64,000 nt of DNA. It comes from Flexivirga caeni. GTDB lineage: Bacteria > Actinomycetota > Actinomycetes > Actinomycetales > Dermatophilaceae. The notes under the pieces were generated by a model. That model was not told the DNA's origin. It ran no database searches and worked only from the letters and a program-made list of their open reading frames with translations. A program made the translations under genes and the position numbers. Of the stretch, positions 36,314-45,975 are shown piece after piece; position 1 is the stretch's first letter; each line of letters begins with the position of its first letter. The stretch spans positions 1 to 64,000 of the forward strand of contig NZ_RJJQ01000011.1 of the NCBI RefSeq assembly GCF_003724155.1, in the 5' to 3' direction.

Positions 36314-37192
36314 TCACCGGCCGTTTCGGCCGTCAACCGCCGTGGCGAGGTGGTCGCACACCGCGATCAGGCGCTGGCGGAGCACCTGGCCACGGTCGGC
36401 GAACTCCCTTTGCCGGCGCACGTATTCGGCCTTTCCCGCTGGGGTCTCGATCGGCACGGGGGTGTAGCCGAGTTTCCGGAGGTCGTATGGCGACGCAGCC
36501 ATGTCCAGGGCTCGAATGTCCCGAGCCAGCTCGAAGCAGTCGAGCAGCAGACTGCTCGGCACCGCCGGCGTGAGCTTGTACGCCCACTTGTAGAGGTCCA
36601 TGCCGACGTGCAGACAGCCCGGTTGCTCCAGCGACACCTGCTGCTCGCGGGTCGGCTGCAGCATGTTGCGGGGGCGGGCCTCGTCGGTGAAGAAGCGGAA
36701 GGCGTCGTAGTGCGAGCACCGGACCGTATGGCGCTCGACCACCTCATCGGTGCCGGACCGGCCCAGCCGCAGCGGCCACGTCTCATGCCGGACCTCGCCG
36801 CTGCGGTAGACCATCGCCCACTCGTGCAGCCCGAAACAGCCCAGCGCTGGGGCCCGGCCAGCAGTCGCCGTGAGTAGCGAGCGCACGAAATTCACTGTGG
36901 CCCCGCGGGATTCGACGAAAGCATCCGTGTCGAGACCGGCGGCTGCGTCATACCAGCGGTAGAACCGCCACGTCCCGTGATCCTCGGCATCGGTGAGCCG
37001 GATGCCGACGCCCGGGTGCCAGCGCCGCAGCTGGGCCGGCCGGAACGAGTAGTAGGTGAAGAGAAAGTCTTCGACCGGATGCGGGCGACCGGAGGCTCTG
37101 CGCTCGCGGTGCCCCTGTGTCAGAGCGTCGACCCGCTCGGCATGCGCTGCGGCGAGCGGCGCCCAGTGTGCATGCGGCAGCACGGTGGACAT
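36314..37192 (-). CDS. Conserved actinobacterial protein, putative 3-methyladenine DNA glycosylase
   Basis: The 292-residue protein starts with HPVEDFLFTYYSFRPAQLRR and has PALGCFGLHEWAMVYRSGEV and CLHVGMDLYKWAYKLTPAVP. Actinobacterial homologues commonly carry the label 3-methyladenine DNA glycosylase. I see no classic helix-hairpin-helix glycosylase motif, so that name is weak. The ATG lies 6 nt after TAGACT on the minus strand, so the mRNA is probably leaderless. Confidence 0.65.
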   Translation of the reverse strand: MSTVLPHAHWAPLAAAHAERVDALTQGHRERRASGRPHPVEDFLFTYYSFRPAQLRRWHPGVGIRLTDAEDHGTWRFYRWYDAAAGLDTDAFVESRGATVNFVRSLLTATAGRAPALGCFGLHEWAMVYRSGEVRHETWPLRLGRSGTDEVVERHTVRCSHYDAFRFFTDEARPRNMLQPTREQQVSLEQPGCLHVGMDLYKWAYKLTPAVPSSLLLDCFELARDIRALDMAASPYDLRKLGYTPVPIETPAGKAEYVRRQREFADRGQVLRQRLIAVCDHLATAVDGRNGR

Positions 37193-37363
37193 CGGGCGAG
37201 TCTAACGTCGGGCGGGCACGCGGGACGTTGGACCGCGAGCGCGGTCGCGCCGGCCCCGCGTCGTCGACCTGCGTGGCAACAGCCACCGCAGATTGCCCCG
37301 ATCCCGGTCCCGACAGACCCTCGCATGGAGACAATGAGTCCATCGCCGACGGAGGGAACTGGC

Positions 37364-38179
37364 ATGGGCAAGCGACTGGCGCGACCGCTCTATGAACAAG
37401 AACTGCTGAGGCTGCAGACTGACCTGGTCGACATGCAGGCCTGGGTCCAGGCATCCGGCGCCCGGGTGGTCGTCATCTTCGAGGGTCGTGACGCGGCCGG
37501 CAAGGGCTCGACGATCAAGCGGGTCACCGAATACCTGAACCCCCGCGTGACCCGGACTGTAGCCCTGCCCGCGCCGACCGAACGCGAACGCACCCAGTGG
37601 TATTTCCAGCGATACGTCCCGCATCTCCCGGCGGCCGGCGAAATCGTGCTGATGGATCGGTCCTGGTACAATCGCGCCGGAGTCGAGCGCGCGATGGGCT
37701 ATTGCACCAACAGCGAATACCACCGGTTCCTGCACCAGGCACCGATTTTCGAGCGGCTGCTGGTCGAGGACGGGATCATCCTGCTCAAGTACTGGTTCAG
37801 TGTCTCCGATGTCGAGCAGGAGAAGCGCTTCCGGTCGCGGGCCAAGGACCCGATGCGCAGGTGGAAGCTCAGCCCCAACGACGTGCTGTCCATCACGAAG
37901 TGGGAGGACTACTCCCGGGCGAAGGACACGATGCTCGTGCACACCGACATCCCCGAAGCGCCCTGGTTCGAGGTGGACAACGAGGACAAGCGGCGGGGCC
38001 GGATCAACATGATTGCGCATCTGCTCTCGCAGATTCCCTTCCGGACGGTGGACCGTCCGGAGGTGGAGATTCCCGAGCGGCCGCCGGCAGGTGGTTACGA
38101 GCGCCCGCCACACGACCAGTCCAACCTCGTGCCCGATCACGCCGCGACGCTGGAGGCCGCGGCAGGCCGCGAGAGCTAG
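37364..38179 (+). CDS. ppk2: Polyphosphate kinase 2
   Basis: The 271-residue PPK2-family enzyme transfers phosphate between polyphosphate and nucleoside di- or monophosphates. Walker A is VVIFEGRDAAGKGSTIKRVT, with lid and base motifs LMDRSWYNRAGVERAMG and SRAKDPMRRWKLSPND. The length fits class I single-domain PPK2. ATG 37364 follows GGAGGG; upstream in-frame ATGs at 37325 and 37334 lack such a site. The C-terminal 35 residues are Pro-rich and unrelated. Confidence 0.92.
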   Translation: MGKRLARPLYEQELLRLQTDLVDMQAWVQASGARVVVIFEGRDAAGKGSTIKRVTEYLNPRVTRTVALPAPTERERTQWYFQRYVPHLPAAGEIVLMDRSWYNRAGVERAMGYCTNSEYHRFLHQAPIFERLLVEDGIILLKYWFSVSDVEQEKRFRSRAKDPMRRWKLSPNDVLSITKWEDYSRAKDTMLVHTDIPEAPWFEVDNEDKRRGRINMIAHLLSQIPFRTVDRPEVEIPERPPAGGYERPPHDQSNLVPDHAATLEAAAGRES

Positions 38180-38324
38180 CCCGGCGGACTGCTCGTGGTG
38201 CGCCGCGAGCCGGCGGCATACGGGCGGTCGCCGTCCAACCGAGGCCAGGTTCCGCGGATCGGCCGTCGGGACCGCGCAAACGTGGCAGAATCCGGGTGAT
38301 CCAGCTCACCCCGGGAGGAACTTC

Positions 38325-39422
38325 ATGTCGCATGCCCTACGTATGGCCAGCGCCCTTGCACTCGTGGTCGCGGCCAGCGGCGCCACGGTGTTCGCCCAGT
38401 CGGCGTCGGCCGCGCCCTCGACCGGCAGTTACTATGTGGCGCTGGGAGATTCGCTCGCTGCGGGCTACCAGCCCGGCGTCGGCGACGACAAGACCGGCGG
38501 GTATGTCGGCGGGGTGCTGGCGCATCTGAAGCAGACCGAGCCGGGCGTGCAACTGGAGAACCTGGCGTGCTCCGGCGAGACCACCGGCACGATGCTGGAC
38601 GGCGGCAAGTGCACCTATCCCGAGGGCAACCAGGTCGCCGCCGCCGTCGACTTCCTCAAGGCACATTCGCAGGTCAGCCTGATCACGCTCGACATCGGTG
38701 CCAACAACGTGCAGACGTGCGCGACCACCAACGGCATCGACATGGCGTGCGTGGTGAAGGGTCTGCAGGAAGTCGCTACGCAGTTGCCGACGATCGTCGG
38801 CAAGCTGCGCGCCGCCGCACCGAACGCCCGGATCGTCGTGGCCAACTACTACAACCCGTTCCTCGCAGCCTGGCTGCTCGGGACCGACGGCCAGACTCTT
38901 GCGAAGAGTGCGGTGGCGTTGCAGGAGCAGCTCAATGGTTCGATCGCGAGTGCTGCCAAGGGAATTGACGCACCGACCGCCGATGTCGCCACTGCGTTCT
39001 CCAGCACCGACTTCACCGACATGGTGAACGTCCCGCCGTTCGGCGACATACCGCTCAACGTCGCGCGGATCTGCCAGTGGACCTGGATGTGCTCCAAGCA
39101 GAACATCCACGCCAACGACGCCGGCTACGCCGAGATGGCCAAGGCCGTGATCGCCGCCATCCCGGCGGTTCCACCGACGAGTCCGCCCACGTCGCCGACG
39201 AGCAGCCCCACGTCGCCCACTTCTTCGCCGACCTCGTCGGGTTCGCCCACCTCGACCAGCGGGACGGCGACCTCCACGACCACCGGCCCGCCGATCATCA
39301 CCGACGGTGGTGCGAGCGGCGGCAGCAACGACGAAGTGCTGGTGGGTGCCGGGATCGCCGCCGTGGGGGCGGCGGCGATCGCCGGTGGCGCACTCGCTCG
39401 CATCCGGCGGCGGCGCGACTGA
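38325..39422 (+). CDS. Secreted, membrane-anchored SGNH/GDSL hydrolase
   Basis: The 365-residue protein has a signal peptide (about 1-30, ending QSASAAPST). An SGNH hydrolase domain has the Ser in YVALGDSLAAGY, block II Gly in LACSGETTGT and block III Asn in TLDIGANN. The catalytic His is in KQNIHANDAGYAEMA. A Pro/Ser/Thr linker is followed by a C-terminal transmembrane helix (VLVGAGIAAVGAAAIAGG) and RIRRRRD. It is anchored outside the cell and probably deacylates an envelope lipid or glycan. The start follows GGGAGG. Confidence 0.9.
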   Translation: MSHALRMASALALVVAASGATVFAQSASAAPSTGSYYVALGDSLAAGYQPGVGDDKTGGYVGGVLAHLKQTEPGVQLENLACSGETTGTMLDGGKCTYPEGNQVAAAVDFLKAHSQVSLITLDIGANNVQTCATTNGIDMACVVKGLQEVATQLPTIVGKLRAAAPNARIVVANYYNPFLAAWLLGTDGQTLAKSAVALQEQLNGSIASAAKGIDAPTADVATAFSSTDFTDMVNVPPFGDIPLNVARICQWTWMCSKQNIHANDAGYAEMAKAVIAAIPAVPPTSPPTSPTSSPTSPTSSPTSSGSPTSTSGTATSTTTGPPIITDGGASGGSNDEVLVGAGIAAVGAAAIAGGALARIRRRRD

Positions 39423-39448
39423 CTCGGACGAGCGCATAGAGTTGCCGG

Positions 39449-40231
39449 GTGCGCATTGCGAGATACACGACAGGTGAGGACCCCACGTTCGGGCTCGTCG
39501 ACGGTGCCGGCGAGAAGATCGCGGAGATCTCCGGAGATCCGCTCTACACCAAGATCGAGCTGACCGGAGTCACCACGACGGTCGACCAGGTGCGACTGCT
39601 CGCGCCGGTGATCCCGCGCTCGAAGATCATCGGCATCGGCCGCAACTACGCCGAACATGCCGCCGAGCTGGGAAATGACGTCCCCGAGCGGCCGCTGATG
39701 TTCCTCGTCCCCAACACCGCCGTCGTCGGGCCGGGTGATCCGGTCGTGATGCCGCCGCAGTCGCAGCGCATCGACTACGAGGGCGAACTCGCCGTCGTGA
39801 TCGGCCGCATGTGCAAGGACGTCGAGCCCGCCGATGCCCGATCGGTGATCTTCGGCTACACCTGCGCCAATGACGTGACGGCGCGCGACCTGCAGAAGTC
39901 GGACGGTCAGTGGGCGCGAGCCAAGGGGTTCGACACCTTCTGCCCGCTCGGTCCGTGGATCGAGACCGACCTGGACCCGGCGCATCAGCGCGTCGTGACC
40001 CGAGTGGACGGCACCACGGTGCAGGACGGCACCACCGAGGACATGATCTTCGACGTCGCCACCCTCGTCTCCGAAGTCTCGAAAGCGTTCACGTTGCTGC
40101 CCGGTGACGTGATCCTCACCGGCACCCCGGAGGGTGTCGGTCCGGTCGAACCCGGTCAGCGCGTCTCCGTCGAGGTCGGCGACATCGGTGTCCTCGACAA
40201 CGTGTTCGTGCGCCACGGCGATGAGGAGTGA
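39449..40231 (+). CDS. Fumarylacetoacetate hydrolase family protein
   Basis: The 260-residue FAH-fold enzyme has [15 protein letters not shown] and metal ligands in [13 protein letters not shown] (E-x-E type) and [13 protein letters not shown]. The C-terminal motif is [11 protein letters not shown]. Members include 2-hydroxyhepta-2,4-diene-dioate isomerases, acylpyruvases and oxaloacetate decarboxylases; the substrate is not determinable. GTG 39449 lies 6 nt after TAGAGT (leaderless). Its TGA overlaps the murI ATG by one base. Confidence 0.88.
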   Translation: MRIARYTTGEDPTFGLVDGAGEKIAEISGDPLYTKIELTGVTTTVDQVRLLAPVIPRSKIIGIGRNYAEHAAELGNDVPERPLMFLVPNTAVVGPGDPVVMPPQSQRIDYEGELAVVIGRMCKDVEPADARSVIFGYTCANDVTARDLQKSDGQWARAKGFDTFCPLGPWIETDLDPAHQRVVTRVDGTTVQDGTTEDMIFDVATLVSEVSKAFTLLPGDVILTGTPEGVGPVEPGQRVSVEVGDIGVLDNVFVRHGDEE

Positions 40232-41076
40232 TGGTGCCGGGCGGTCGCGACGACGCGCCGATCGGCATCTTCGACAGCGGCTACGGCGGACTCACCGTCG
40301 CCCGCGCGGTGCTCGACCAGTTGCCGCACGAGCACATCGCCTACCTCGGCGACACGGCGCGGGCGCCATACGGGCCGCTGCCGATCGGTGAGGTGCGCGC
40401 GCTCGCGCTGGATTGTCTCGACCGACTGGTCGACCACGGGGTCAAGGCGCTGGTGATCGCGTGCAACACTGCCTCGGCTGCGGTGCTGCACGACGCCCGT
40501 GAACGGTATGACGTGCCGCTCGTCGAGGTCATCCGGCCGGCAGTCCGGCGGGCGGTGCGCGCCACCACCAACGGCCGCGTCGGCGTCATCTCCACCCGAG
40601 GCACCCATCAGTCGCGGGCTTATCCGGACGCGTTCGCGGCAGCACCCGACCTCTTCATCGAGAGTGTGCCGTGCCCGCGGTTCGTGGAGTTCGTCGAGGC
40701 AGGGGTCACCGGTGGGCCGGAGCTGCTGGCGTGTGCGCGGGCCTATCTGGAGCCGTTGCGACGCGACGACGTCGACACGCTCGTGCTCGGCTGCACCCAC
40801 TACCCGTTGCTGACCGGGGTGATCTCCTACGTGATGGGCGACGGGGTGACATTGGTCTCATCGGCTGAAGAAACCGCCAAGGACCTGTACCGTGTGTTGG
40901 CCGACGCGGATCTGTTGCGGGTGGCGGACACCCAGCCGGGACACTCGTTCACCACCACCGGAGATCCGGATGAATTCCGAAGGCTGGCAAAGCGATTCCT
41001 GGGGCTCGGCCCCGAGTTCGACCACGTCTTCCCCGGCAATACAAGGCGCGGCGTGGAGGAGAGTGGAGTTTCGTGA
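40231..41076 (+). CDS. murI: Glutamate racemase
   Basis: This protein of about 281 residues supplies D-glutamate for peptidoglycan. The two catalytic Cys are in [12 protein letters not shown] and [12 protein letters not shown]; the N-terminal acid is in [13 protein letters not shown]. The ATG at 40231 follows GAGGAG and overlaps the preceding stop (TGATG). Its stop overlaps the MBL start (GTGA), so FAH, MurI and MBL are one operon. Confidence 0.95.
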   Translation: MVPGGRDDAPIGIFDSGYGGLTVARAVLDQLPHEHIAYLGDTARAPYGPLPIGEVRALALDCLDRLVDHGVKALVIACNTASAAVLHDARERYDVPLVEVIRPAVRRAVRATTNGRVGVISTRGTHQSRAYPDAFAAAPDLFIESVPCPRFVEFVEAGVTGGPELLACARAYLEPLRRDDVDTLVLGCTHYPLLTGVISYVMGDGVTLVSSAEETAKDLYRVLADADLLRVADTQPGHSFTTTGDPDEFRRLAKRFLGLGPEFDHVFPGNTRRGVEESGVS

Positions 41077-41858
41077 AGCTGATCGTCGTCGGTTGTGCCG
41101 GCTCGTATGCCGGGCCGGACTCGCCGGCATCCTGCTACCTGGTCCAGGCCGAGCGGGACGGCCGCACCTGGAACATCCTGCTCGATATCGGCAACGGCGC
41201 GCTCGGCGCGCTGCAGCGCTTCATCGACCCGCGCACTCTCGACGGGATCGTGCTGTCGCATCTGCACGCGGACCACTGCGCTGACTTGCCCGGGTTGCAC
41301 GTCATGCTGCGCTACCACCCGGATTCCGAGCAGCCGGTGACGGTGCCGGTGTGGGGTCCGGCGGGCACCGCGCTGCGGGTGTCGCGTGCTGTCGGCGTGT
41401 CCGAGGCGGAGGTGAGCGACCCGTCGCTGCTCGCTCCGGAGTTTGACTTCCGCGACCTGTCCGACGGCGCCTCGTTCGTCGTCGGTCCGTTCACCGTCAC
41501 CTCGTTCCGGGTCAACCATCCGGTGGAGGCGTATGGCGTGCGTATCGAAGCCGACGGGAAGGTGCTCGCCTACACCGGTGACACCGACAGCTCGCCTGCA
41601 CTGACGCGCTTGCTGGCCGGTGCCGACCTGGCACTCACCGACTCGGCATTCTGCGACGGCCGCGACGACGAGGTGCGCGGCGTGCACCTGACCGGTTCGC
41701 GGGCGGCCGAAGCCGCTGTCGCGGCCGGCGGGGTGGAGCGGCTGATGCTCACACACATCCCCGCCTGGAACGACCGCGAGCTGTGCCGTGCGCAGGCGGC
41801 GAGCAACTGGCCGGGGGACGTGGAGCTCGCCGAGCCGTTTGCGTCATACGAACTCTGA
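41073..41858 (+). CDS. MBL-fold metallo-hydrolase
   Basis: The 261-residue metallo-beta-lactamase-fold protein has metal motif [14 protein letters not shown] (HxHxDH), a later Asp in [11 protein letters not shown] and His in [10 protein letters not shown]. It resembles ElaC/RNase Z-like or phosphodiesterase MBL proteins that commonly follow murI in actinobacteria. Its role there is unproven. The start is a GTG overlapping the murI stop by four bases. Confidence 0.9.
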   Translation: MKLIVVGCAGSYAGPDSPASCYLVQAERDGRTWNILLDIGNGALGALQRFIDPRTLDGIVLSHLHADHCADLPGLHVMLRYHPDSEQPVTVPVWGPAGTALRVSRAVGVSEAEVSDPSLLAPEFDFRDLSDGASFVVGPFTVTSFRVNHPVEAYGVRIEADGKVLAYTGDTDSSPALTRLLAGADLALTDSAFCDGRDDEVRGVHLTGSRAAEAAVAAGGVERLMLTHIPAWNDRELCRAQAASNWPGDVELAEPFASYEL

Positions 41859-41911
41859 GGTCTGGGCCGGGGCGCCGGCCGTGGGCGTACGCAACCTTCG
41901 ACGGTCGAGGT

Positions 41912-42268
41912 TTAGGACAGGACCAGGGATGTGTATGGCGCGATGACGTCCGCCTCGGCACGCAGCCGCGCAGCGGTCTCCGGGGAGGCGGTGACGCAGA
42001 CACGTGCTGCGGCATACCGTTCGTCGACCTCGTGCCGCAGGATCGCGTGCAACTCCGCCGCGGACAGGTCACGACGTCGCGCTTCGGTGGCGCCCACCCC
42101 GGTCGGTGCGGCCTCGATGGCACCGGCACGCGCCGCCGTGGGGACGGCTTCGGCATTGTCGATGGCGGCGATCGCCGACCGCAACGCCTGGGTGGTGACC
42201 CGATCGCGCTCGCGCAGAGCGGTTTTCAGCGCATCGCGGAGGATCGATCGGAGCTGGTCAGCGGTCAC
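41912..42268 (-). CDS. GatB/YqeY-domain protein
   Basis: The 118-residue YqeY-like protein has RSAIAAIDNAEAVP and RRDLSAAELHAILRHEVDE, corresponding to the GatB C-terminal helical domain. Stand-alone YqeY proteins may bind tRNA. Its ATG overlaps the stop of the zinc-ribbon gene by four bases, so it is the third gene of the SPFH operon. Confidence 0.82.
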   Translation of the reverse strand: MTADQLRSILRDALKTALRERDRVTTQALRSAIAAIDNAEAVPTAARAGAIEAAPTGVGATEARRRDLSAAELHAILRHEVDERYAAARVCVTASPETAARLRAEADVIAPYTSLVLS

Positions 42269-43479
42269 TTCGCCAATTTAACGAGCACCAGCACGATCGC
42301 GACAACGATTATTGCCGCGACGACGGCGGCAGTGATCTTGACTGCGCTCCATGGCCGGCGGCCCTGGACCTCGCCAGTGACGCCGTTGATGAAGACCTGG
42401 AACGGCCGCCCGTCATACGTCACGGTGAGCAGCCAGACCGGCAGCAGCAATTGGGCGAAAGCCAGCGTCTGGAACGTCGTCCGGACCTGGTCCACTCGTT
42501 GCTCGTCGCCGCCGATGTCGCGGCGGACCGTGCTCTGGATCTCCTTGTCCATCTGGTGCCGCGCGCCGTTCTCGAAGCGCTGCTGCGCGTCCTCGTCATA
42601 CGTGCGGCTCAGGTGGCCGGCGACGTACTGCGCGGAGTAGGGCCGGGCCGCCGGGATCGGCCACGGCTCCAGCGCGACCAGCTTCTTGGCGTCGAGCCCG
42701 GTGTTGGCCGGTTCGACGACGTCGCGGAAGTCGTTGGCGACGCGCCCGGAGACCGGCCACCAGTTGGTGCGGGTCTCGGTGTGCCGGTCGTTGCCCTCGC
42801 CGACCTCGACGGTGTAGTTCTCGCCGCGCTGGCCGGTGTAGTCAGTGACCGTCTGGGCGTCATACGCGAAGTAGCTCAGGTAGATGCTGGTGAACGTGCC
42901 GACTTCGCGGTAGGTCTTGAATTCCCGTGGTGCGAACCAGCGGCCGGTGATCCACTGCTCGACGTTGCTCCGCGCGGTGCGTTCATCGATCTGGAACGGC
43001 AGCACCCCGTCGATCGGCAGCCGCTGGGGAGCCTGCTGCAGGTCGTCGCGCTGGATCGGGGTCGCGCAGTAGGGACACTTGGTCGCGGTGAGCGTGCCGG
43101 TGAACGACGTGACGCCGCCGCAGTTCTGGCAGACGACCTCACGGGTCAGCGAGCCCTGATCGCCGGCGGCGCGCTGGGCCAGCTCGCGCATCGCCGTCCC
43201 GAGGTCGCGCTTGGCGACACTGCCCTGCGGCGCGGCGATCACCTCGGCGTGTCCGCAGGACAGGCACAGCAACTGGTCGTGACCGGGGTCGTAGGTCAGG
43301 TTGGCGCCGCACTGCGGGCACGGGTAGGTGCGGGTCTGTTCGGACCGTTGGAGTTGCGCCGGGTCCTGGAGCGCCCCCGGGTCGGGCAGCGCCGCCGGTT
43401 GCGGAAGGGGCGGTGGCGCAGGCAACGATGGTGGTGTGGCCGCTCGCGGCTGAGCTGTCTGGCTCGGCTCCTCGGTCAT
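42265..43479 (-). CDS. Zinc-ribbon membrane-associated protein, SPFH partner
   Basis: The 404-residue protein has a Pro-rich start and TFIIB-type zinc ribbon Cys pairs: PCPQCGANL...LCLSCGHAE (about 52-77) and VCQNCGGV...KCPYCATP (about 116-140). A conserved middle domain follows (RWFAPREFKTYREVGTFTSI). The hydrophobic C-terminus (SAVKITAAVVAAIIVVAIVL) should be a membrane anchor. Such proteins co-occur with SPFH/virion-core-like proteins. The role is unknown. It starts 10 bp after the SPFH stop. Confidence 0.75.
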   Translation of the reverse strand: MTEEPSQTAQPRAATPPSLPAPPPLPQPAALPDPGALQDPAQLQRSEQTRTYPCPQCGANLTYDPGHDQLLCLSCGHAEVIAAPQGSVAKRDLGTAMRELAQRAAGDQGSLTREVVCQNCGGVTSFTGTLTATKCPYCATPIQRDDLQQAPQRLPIDGVLPFQIDERTARSNVEQWITGRWFAPREFKTYREVGTFTSIYLSYFAYDAQTVTDYTGQRGENYTVEVGEGNDRHTETRTNWWPVSGRVANDFRDVVEPANTGLDAKKLVALEPWPIPAARPYSAQYVAGHLSRTYDEDAQQRFENGARHQMDKEIQSTVRRDIGGDEQRVDQVRTTFQTLAFAQLLLPVWLLTVTYDGRPFQVFINGVTGEVQGRRPWSAVKITAAVVAAIIVVAIVLVLVKLAK

Positions 43480-43489
43480 GGGTATGCCG

Positions 43490-44644
43490 TCAGCTCTCCG
43501 GCGCGGCCGGTGGTGCGGGCGGGGCCGCGTCGGGAAGCGGCGGCGGGGTGGGTGCGAAGAGCGCGGACAGCTCCGGGACCGTCGATGCGGCAGACCACGC
43601 CGGCATACCCGCTGCCCAGACGAGGGTGTCGGGTCTCACGCCTCCGCCGGATCGCAACTGGTCGAGCGTGAACGGCCCCTGCTGCTGACCGTTCAGCGCC
43701 ACGTAGAACGTCGGGCCGCCGGGCAGCGGGGGAGGTGTGCCGGCGGGCTGTCCGCCGAGCGAGCCCGCGGTCTGGGCGGAGAGCTGCGCGCCCATCGCGG
43801 CGCCCATGCCGGCGGCCATCATCTGCCCCATCGCGCCGCCGCCGGGGTTGCCGGCCGCAGCCACCATCGCCTCGCCGGCCATCGCCTGCTGGTAGCGCTG
43901 CATGTCGCCGAGGTTGCTGGTCCAGCCGGCCGTCTCGACCCCCTTGGCGACGCCGCGGGTCATCGCATTGGTGATCTCGTCGGGCAGCGAGATGTTCATG
44001 GTGATCGAGTCGATGCCGAGCCCGTATTCGTCGTCGACCCGCTGCGCGACGAAGGTTCGCAGCTTGTCGGAGAGCTCGACCTGTTTGCCCTGCAGGTCGA
44101 TGACGCCCAGCTTGGTCTCCATCACCAGGTCGGAGAAGGCCAGCGTGATGACCCGCCGCAGCAACTCGCCGATCTCGTCGATGTGCACGGTGCTGTCGGT
44201 GCCGATGACTTCGCGCAGGAAGATCGCCGGATCGATCACGCGCACCACGCACAGCCCGTTGGCGCGCAACTGCACCATCTTGAAGTCGGGGTCGCGCACG
44301 GTCACGGGATTGGCTGTGCCCCAACGGAAGTCGGTGACCGGCCGTGTGTTGATGAAATAGACCTCACTGCGGAACGGCGAGTTGAAGCCGTACTGCCAGC
44401 CCTGCAGCGTCGCCATGATCGGCAGGTTCTCGGTGGTGAGTTCGTACATCCCGGGGCCGAAGCGGTCGGCGAGCTTGCCGGTGTGCACGAAGACCGCTTC
44501 CTGTCCCTCGCGGACGATCAGCTTCGCGCCGTTCTTGATCTCGTTGTTGTAGCGCGGGAAGCGCCAGGCGAGCGCGGTGTGCGAGTCGTCGATCCACTCG
44601 ATGATGTCGACGAGCTCGCCGCGCAACTTGTCCATGAGTCCCAT
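43490..44644 (-). CDS. SPFH-domain protein with C-terminal GYF_2 domain
   Basis: The 384-residue protein has an N-terminal SPFH/Band 7-like domain (about 20-260: KLIVREGQEAVFVHTGKLAD, LRANGLCVVRVIDPAIFLRE). A Gly/Ala/Met-rich hinge (GGAMGQMMAAGMGAAMGAQL) follows, then a GYF_2 domain (FYVALNGQQQGPFTLDQLRS). Relatives are membrane scaffold or virion-core-like YdjI proteins, suggested to act in membrane stress. The ATG lies 6 nt after TAAGCT on the minus strand, so the operon SPFH - zinc ribbon - YqeY is probably leaderless. Confidence 0.85.
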   Translation of the reverse strand: MGLMDKLRGELVDIIEWIDDSHTALAWRFPRYNNEIKNGAKLIVREGQEAVFVHTGKLADRFGPGMYELTTENLPIMATLQGWQYGFNSPFRSEVYFINTRPVTDFRWGTANPVTVRDPDFKMVQLRANGLCVVRVIDPAIFLREVIGTDSTVHIDEIGELLRRVITLAFSDLVMETKLGVIDLQGKQVELSDKLRTFVAQRVDDEYGLGIDSITMNISLPDEITNAMTRGVAKGVETAGWTSNLGDMQRYQQAMAGEAMVAAAGNPGGGAMGQMMAAGMGAAMGAQLSAQTAGSLGGQPAGTPPPLPGGPTFYVALNGQQQGPFTLDQLRSGGGVRPDTLVWAAGMPAWSAASTVPELSALFAPTPPPLPDAAPPAPPAAPES

Positions 44645-44653
44645 GCGCCCAGC

Positions 44654-45907
44654 TTAGGTATGGCGGGCGCTTTCCGTAGCCTGGACGCTCGCATCCGCGA
44701 CGGGGCCTGCGCGTCGCACGTTCCGGCTGTCCCGCCAGGCGAGCGGGGCCAGCGCACAGCACGCGAGCACGGCGGCGCACCCGAGCATCAGGGGTTTGAT
44801 TCCGAACCACTCGGCAAGCGGCCCGGCGAGAGCGTTGCCGAGCGGCATACCGACGAAGGACACCAGCATGTCCCAGGAGGCCACTCGCCCGAGCAACTGA
44901 TGAGGCACGTGGTCCTGGATGGCGGTCTCCCACATCACGCTGAAGAACATCAGCCCGCCATACGCGATCAGCCCGGTGACGATCACCGTGTCGAGCCGGC
45001 CCGGCCAGACATAGCCGGCGGCCCAGACGGGCATCAGCGCACAGGTGAGCCAGCCGATCCGCAGGGGGTGGCGCGGGCGGGCGCGGATCGCGACGGCGCT
45101 GCCGATCAGGCCGCCGGCGCCTTCGGCGGCGGCGATCATCCCGAATGCGTGCGCGCCACCAAGATCGCGGATCGCGACCACCTGCACGAGGACGAGCAGG
45201 ACGCCATTGGCCACGTGATAGACGCTGGCCGCGACGATCCCGACGACGAGCCAGTCGCGCTCCCGGACCGCACTCCAGCCTTCGCGCAACTCGGCGAGGA
45301 AGCTCGCGCCTCGGGGTTTGCGCACGACGATGGCCCGGATCCGCCATACCGTGCCGCAGGAGATCAGGAAGCTCGCTGCGTTGACGAAGAATCCGGCTGG
45401 GGCACCGACAAATCCGACGACCACGCCGGCCAGGGCCGGGCCGATCACCAGCGAGGTGCCCTGCAGCACGCTGAGCAGGGCGTTGGCGCGCTGTCGCTGG
45501 CTTGCCGCGACGAGCACGGGCTTCAGCGACTGCATGGCCGGCTGGAAGAACGCGCCTGCCGCTCCGGAGACGGCCGCCAGTGGCGCCAGGGTCAGGAACG
45601 ACGCGTGACCGGACGCGAAGAGTACGCCCATGCCGGCGGTGGTCGCGGCCCGCACTGCGTCGGACCAGAGCATGACCAGGCGCGGCGACAGCCGGTCGCT
45701 CCAGACACCTCCGGCCAGGGTGCAGACAGTGTTCGCCACCATGAGGACCGCCATCAGCGCGCCGAGCTCGCCGACCGACCCGCCGTGCAGGAGGATCCCC
45801 ACGGACAGGGCGATCGGCTGGAAGGCGCCGCCCAGCCAGGACAGGCCCTGCCCCGCCGCCAGCCAGCGGAAGTCGGTCGAGAGCCGAGTTCGGCTGCGGT
45901 CCGTCAT
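44654..45907 (-). CDS. MFS transporter
   Basis: The 417-residue protein has about twelve hydrophobic segments and the MFS loop GGVWSDRLSPRLVMLWSD. It resembles Bcr/enterobactin-exporter-like and macrolide-efflux-like MFS_3 proteins. The substrate is unknown. It is divergently transcribed from the MarR gene, which probably controls it. The stop is 10 bp from the SPFH start on the same strand. Confidence 0.88.
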   Translation of the reverse strand: MTDRSRTRLSTDFRWLAAGQGLSWLGGAFQPIALSVGILLHGGSVGELGALMAVLMVANTVCTLAGGVWSDRLSPRLVMLWSDAVRAATTAGMGVLFASGHASFLTLAPLAAVSGAAGAFFQPAMQSLKPVLVAASQRQRANALLSVLQGTSLVIGPALAGVVVGFVGAPAGFFVNAASFLISCGTVWRIRAIVVRKPRGASFLAELREGWSAVRERDWLVVGIVAASVYHVANGVLLVLVQVVAIRDLGGAHAFGMIAAAEGAGGLIGSAVAIRARPRHPLRIGWLTCALMPVWAAGYVWPGRLDTVIVTGLIAYGGLMFFSVMWETAIQDHVPHQLLGRVASWDMLVSFVGMPLGNALAGPLAEWFGIKPLMLGCAAVLACCALAPLAWRDSRNVRRAGPVADASVQATESARHT

Positions 45908-45975
45908 ACGGCGAAGTTAGTTCATTCTCAAATAGTTCGTCAACAAACAATTTAGTGGCGGATTACAGTGCTGTC
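45908..45975. promoter_or_regulatory. Divergent MFS/MarR promoters with a MarR-type operator
   Basis: For MFS (minus strand): -35 TTGACG (45943-45938), 18-nt spacer, -10 TAACTT (45919-45914), 6 nt to the ATG. For MarR: -10 TACAGT (45964-45969), 6 nt to ATG 45976. An imperfect palindrome at 45930-45953 (left half AAATAGTTCGTC, right half AACAAACAATTT) covers the -35 region of both. This predicts joint repression by MarR. Confidence 0.65.
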
